A stretch of DNA of 6,826 nucleotides, from positions 1 through 6,826 of the forward strand of contig JAUXCL010000134.1 in assembly GCA_030618905.1 (NCBI GenBank), given 5' to 3'. Positions 6,006 through 6,826 of the stretch are shown piece by piece (the stretch's first letter is position 1; every line of letters begins with the position of its first letter). This stretch comes from Bacteroidales bacterium. GTDB lineage: Bacteria; Bacteroidota; Bacteroidia; Bacteroidales; B18-G4. The notes below the pieces were generated by a model. That model was not told the DNA's origin and made no database searches. It was given only the letters and a program-made list of their open reading frames with translations. A program made the position numbers and the translations under genes.

Positions 6006-6826
6006 TTACGGAAATGTAACTGCCGGATAATCAGTGATGTTCACCTGAGGTACATTAGATGTAAATAACTGATTAATCTGTTTAATAAAGAGGTGTGCAA
6101 CAAATGCATTACCCTGTCCGGTCAGGTGAATGCCATCCAAAGCGAACACATTACCCTGGACAAATTCGTTGGTCAGGGTTACGCCATCAATGGTAAATCC
6201 ATGAGCAGAGAGACCTGAAAAGGCTGAATTTATGTCAACCAATGCTGTTTTATTCCCGAAAATAGAAGTTTCAATGGCTGTATTAAATCCAATGGTGGCA
6301 TTGTTGATGAGTTCAACTTCCGGTGCAATAAGCGTATATTGCCCGGGAATTGGTTTCTGGCTTCCCCAGCCAGCACACTTCAAAGAGTCTTGAGGCACAG
6401 ACATCAACAGGTATTCACCATCTGTGATTTGTCTCAGTCCCCCGATCAGATTGTAAGGTGCATTGGTATCTGCAATAACAAACTTATTATAGCCTGCCTG
6501 AAAAACCATTTCCGGAGCACCAACAGCCTGGGCACCCTGGTTATAGGGTGCATAAGCCTGGTTTAACTGATCAGCCAGATCCTGTGTCAATTGCAAACCG
6601 TAAATGGGTATTGTTGTAAAGAAGGGGATGTCTTTGATATTGGGGATATTGGCAATAGCACCACTTGCACCTGTTGCAGCAATAGCATCCATGATCGCAT
6701 TAAGGGATTGTTGAAATACAGCTTGTTCGGTGATCACATCACCTGCACCCCCTGAGAGCGCATATCCAAGTACATCATACGTACCGATCCACAAGCTATA
6801 GAAAGTAGGGTTCACCTGTAATCCTA
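6006..6826 (-). CDS. SGNH/GDSL-hydrolase-like protein (partial, N-terminus outside window)
   Basis: The reading frame stays open to the right edge (GLQ precedes the GTG at 6813-6815), so that GTG is internal and the true start lies outside. About 272 C-terminal residues are visible. Counting from the GTG codon as residue 1, SLWIGTYDVLGYALSGG at 7-23 corresponds to SGNH block III, IANIPNIKDIPFFTTIP at 54-70 resembles the following conserved stretch, and ALDGIHLTGQGNAF at 225-238 is block V with the Asp227-x-x-His230 catalytic pair. Block I, with the nucleophilic Ser, is not in the window. The family hydrolyses esters of lipids, carbohydrates or other acyl groups; Bacteroidota members are often exported, but no signal is visible here. 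The block III GxND motif reads GTYD, replacing the oxyanion-hole Asn with Tyr, so activity should be questioned. TAA stop at 6006-6008, followed by an intrinsic terminator. Substrate unknown. Confidence 0.85.
   Translation of the reverse strand, partial: GLQVNPTFYSLWIGTYDVLGYALSGGAGDVITEQAVFQQSLNAIMDAIAATGASGAIANIPNIKDIPFFTTIPIYGLQLTQDLADQLNQAYAPYNQGAQAVGAPEMVFQAGYNKFVIADTNAPYNLIGGLRQITDGEYLLMSVPQDSLKCAGWGSQKPIPGQYTLIAPEVELINNATIGFNTAIETSIFGNKTALVDINSAFSGLSAHGFTIDGVTLTNEFVQGNVFALDGIHLTGQGNAFVAHLFIKQINQLFTSNVPQVNITDYPAVTFP

Overview
The window looks like a chromosomal segment of a Bacteroidota bacterium, probably an uncultured Bacteroidales-like lineage. The main evidence is a large secreted protein ending in a type A type IX secretion (T9SS) sorting domain, which is restricted to this phylum. 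Supporting signs are an RluD and a D-Ala-D-Ala ligase whose sequence blocks match the Bacteroidota versions, weak or absent Shine-Dalgarno sites, and a perfect match to the Bacteroidota -7 promoter element TAnnTTTG. These are read by eye and from knowledge of the families; no search was run.

Layout from left to right. Positions 1-162 are non-coding short-period repeats: a purine-rich 7-bp array, then two AT-rich 8-bp arrays. Positions 192-4252 hold three genes on the minus strand, transcribed in the order PASTA membrane protein, T9SS cargo protein, rluD, with gaps of only 29 and 18 nt, so probably one operon. Positions 4253-4373 are a 121-bp divergent regulatory region with two clear dyads and a candidate minus-strand promoter element. 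Positions 4374-5351 hold ddl on the plus strand. It converges, with 9 nt between stop codons, on an RdgB/HAM1-type nucleotide pyrophosphatase gene on the minus strand (5361-5945). A strong intrinsic terminator at 5956-5987 separates that gene from a partial SGNH/GDSL-hydrolase-like gene (6006 to the window end, minus strand), whose N-terminus lies outside the window.

How the genes fit together. ddl makes the D-Ala-D-Ala dipeptide for peptidoglycan. PASTA domains are known to bind peptidoglycan fragments or muropeptides in other bacteria, so the divergent ddl/PASTA pair suggests a cell-wall locus. RluD (ribosome modification) and RdgB (nucleotide-pool cleaning) are housekeeping genes. The T9SS protein between the PASTA gene and rluD is the least explained member of the operon.

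I do not see a convincing undescribed system here. The points most worth a second look are the kinase-less PASTA protein and its secreted operon partner, the dyads between ddl and the PASTA gene, the terminator pressed against the rdgB start, and an altered block III motif in the SGNH-like protein.
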